Shown: positions 6,337 to 7,004 of the stretch, one piece after another
Numbering within the stretch: position 1 is the first letter of the stretch
Layout: each line of letters opens with the position of its first letter
DNA from: Methylobacter sp.
GTDB taxonomy: Bacteria; Pseudomonadota; Gammaproteobacteria; Methylococcales; Methylomonadaceae
Reading direction: 5' to 3'
Assembly: GCA_028714995.1 (NCBI GenBank)
Contig: JAQTLI010000145.1
Location: 1 to 7,004, forward strand
Length of the DNA: 7,004 nucleotides
The notes under the pieces: model-generated
Database searches by the model: none
Told to the model about the DNA's origin: nothing
What the model saw: the letters and a program-made list of their open reading frames with translations, nothing else
Translations under genes and position numbers: made by a program

Positions 6337-6398
6337 ATTTGCTTGGGATTTATTAATTATTGCACAAGTAATCAGGTTCATGGGGTATTGAGCCCGTT
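6318..6398. repeat. Separated inverted repeat in the cysD upstream region
   Basis: AACGGGCT (6318-6325) and its exact reverse complement AGCCCGTT (6391-6398) are 65 bases apart. The arms are GC-rich in an otherwise AT-rich region. Their centres are 73 bases apart, close to seven helical turns, and the left arm lies between the predicted cysD -35 and -10 boxes. They could be operator half-sites for looping, or the base of a large leader stem if transcription starts further upstream. An 8-base match at this distance could also be chance. Confidence 0.3.
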
Positions 6399-6410
6399 AA
6401 AAATACGACT

Positions 6411-6443
6411 GTCAGCTTGAATAAAGCCAGGTAGAAAGCTGAC
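6411..6443. repeat. Hairpin-forming inverted repeat in the cysD/CBS divergent region
   Basis: GTCAGCTT (6411-6418) and AAGCTGAC (6436-6443) form a perfect 8-bp stem with a 17-base loop. It has no T-run on either side. It lies about 95 bases upstream of the CBS gene start and upstream of the predicted cysD promoter, where an operator would be possible. Confidence 0.35.
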
Positions 6444-6446
6444 TTA

Positions 6447-6475
6447 TTAAGTATTACATTTAAGTGACATTAAGT
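6447..6475 (+). repeat. Three TTAAGT copies upstream of the CBS-domain gene
   Basis: TTAAGT occurs at 6447-6452, 6460-6465 and 6470-6475, all in the same orientation, with starts 13 and 10 bases apart. The last two belong to a near-tandem repeat (ACATTTAAG, then ACATTAAG). The last copy overlaps the place where a -35 box would stand for the candidate -10 at 6499. It could be an activator-binding array; in AT-rich DNA it may also be chance. Confidence 0.25.
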
Positions 6476-6495
6476 TTTAGCAGATAGCCTGTTAA

Positions 6496-6504
6496 TGATA
6501 TTAT
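6496..6504 (+). promoter_or_regulatory. Candidate extended -10 promoter of the CBS-domain gene
   Basis: TG-A-TATTAT (6496-6504) fits an extended -10 element (TGnTATAAT) without a recognisable -35 box. Initiation near 6511 would give a leader of about 26 bases before the ATG at 6537. Lack of a -35 is compatible with activator dependence. Prediction only. Confidence 0.35.
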
Positions 6505-6536
6505 TTATTGCTAATACGTACGAGAATAGGGAACAC

Positions 6537-7004
6537 ATGAGTAATTTTGATTTAAATGCCATTTCAATAAAGGAACTTACGCAAACCAGTTTTTTGACCT
6601 GTCCACCGCATGAGACGATACATGATGCTGCGGTTAAAATGGCTGAAAGGAAATGTAGCGCCATACTGGTTAGTATGGACAATGAGATTATTGGCATCTG
6701 GACAGAACGGGATGCATTAAAGTTTGACTTCTCATCATCTGATGCTCGTTCCGCCACTATTTCTGAAGGCATGAGTAGTCCAATTATTTTTGTTAACGAA
6801 AACATGGGCTTAGACGATGTTTCGCTTAAATTCAAAAGGGATGGCGTACGCCACTATGTTGTAACTGATGATTACGGCAAACAGCAGGGCATCATTTCTC
6901 AAACGGATGTTATTAAAAAACATAATGTCGAGTTTTTCCTTGTATTGAAAACTGCGGGCAGTGTAATCAGGCCTATTCCTCCGCTTATCCACTCAACACA
7001 GAGC
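6537..7004 (+). CDS. CBS-domain signalling protein (partial, N-terminal part only)
   Basis: The frame is open for 156 codons from the ATG at 6537 to the right edge. The start has a ribosome binding site (AGGGA at 6528-6532). Two CBS domains are visible: residues about 7-64 (ISIKELTQTSFLTCPPHETI, AAVKMAERKCSAILV, IIGIWTERDAL) and about 74-130 (TISEGMSSPIIFVN, VSLKFKRDGVRHYVV, QQGIISQTDVIKK). CBS pairs fold into Bateman modules that bind adenosine nucleotides and regulate an attached domain. After the pair, EFFLVLKTAGSVIRPIPPL continues. From memory, this arrangement resembles N-termini of proteobacterial multidomain proteins in which CBS pairs precede PAS and GGDEF or EAL domains; that output region would lie beyond the window and is not shown here. 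The gene is divergent from cysD with 289 bases between them. The product could also be a stand-alone CBS protein. CBS call is firm; the role is open. Confidence 0.85.
   Translation, partial: MSNFDLNAISIKELTQTSFLTCPPHETIHDAAVKMAERKCSAILVSMDNEIIGIWTERDALKFDFSSSDARSATISEGMSSPIIFVNENMGLDDVSLKFKRDGVRHYVVTDDYGKQQGIISQTDVIKKHNVEFFLVLKTAGSVIRPIPPLIHSTQS

Noticed and set aside
6470..6992. Minus-strand frames of 121 and 60 codons near the right edge
   Set aside because: They oppose the CBS-domain frame, which has a ribosome binding site and clear domain motifs on the plus strand.
1..7004. Search for a defence island, toxin-antitoxin pair, CRISPR array, insertion sequence, tRNA or prophage
   Set aside because: No regularly spaced repeats, transposase or integrase motifs, tRNA-like cloverleaf or paired small toxin-like genes were seen; the gene content is housekeeping and regulatory.

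Overview
The window looks like ordinary chromosomal DNA of a gammaproteobacterium with moderate to low GC. The closest overall match I recall is a methanotroph of the Methylococcales, but that placement is an inference from protein flavour (E. coli-like SucA and CysD, a DUF2914 membrane protein, a short H-NS-family protein, a CBS-domain signalling protein) and not from a marker gene. I see no transposase, integrase, tRNA, rRNA, CRISPR array, phage gene or toxin-antitoxin pair.

Layout. Positions 1-2085 (minus) hold the first 695 codons of sucA, the E1 subunit of 2-oxoglutarate dehydrogenase. It runs off the left edge and is read from its own good-looking promoter at 2124-2152. A 152-base divergent intergenic region separates it from a plus-strand gene (2238-2996) for a single-pass membrane protein with a C-terminal DUF2914 domain. 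Next comes a small H-NS-family nucleoid protein (3097-3411) with a very strong ribosome binding site and an AT-rich inverted repeat over its presumed promoter. A 145-base convergent gap holds a striking nested palindrome (3423-3494). It is followed by the minus-strand pair cysD (5339-6247) and cysN (3557-5182), the two subunits of assimilatory ATP sulfurylase. cysD is read first, and 156 bases with a hairpin separate it from cysN. A 289-base divergent region with several inverted repeats and candidate promoters leads to a plus-strand gene (from 6537) that starts with two CBS domains and leaves the window at the right edge.

How the genes relate. CysD and CysN form one enzyme: CysD makes adenosine 5'-phosphosulfate (APS) from sulfate and ATP, and CysN drives this by GTP hydrolysis. 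The next enzyme, APS kinase, is not encoded as a functional unit here. However, the C-terminus of CysN carries about 90-100 residues that resemble a shrunken APS kinase domain with its P-loop destroyed, which is the most interesting feature of the window. The other genes have no evident functional link to one another. I did not find a convincing novel multi-gene system; the findings concern one unusual domain remnant, one altered DNA-binding motif and several structured intergenic regions.
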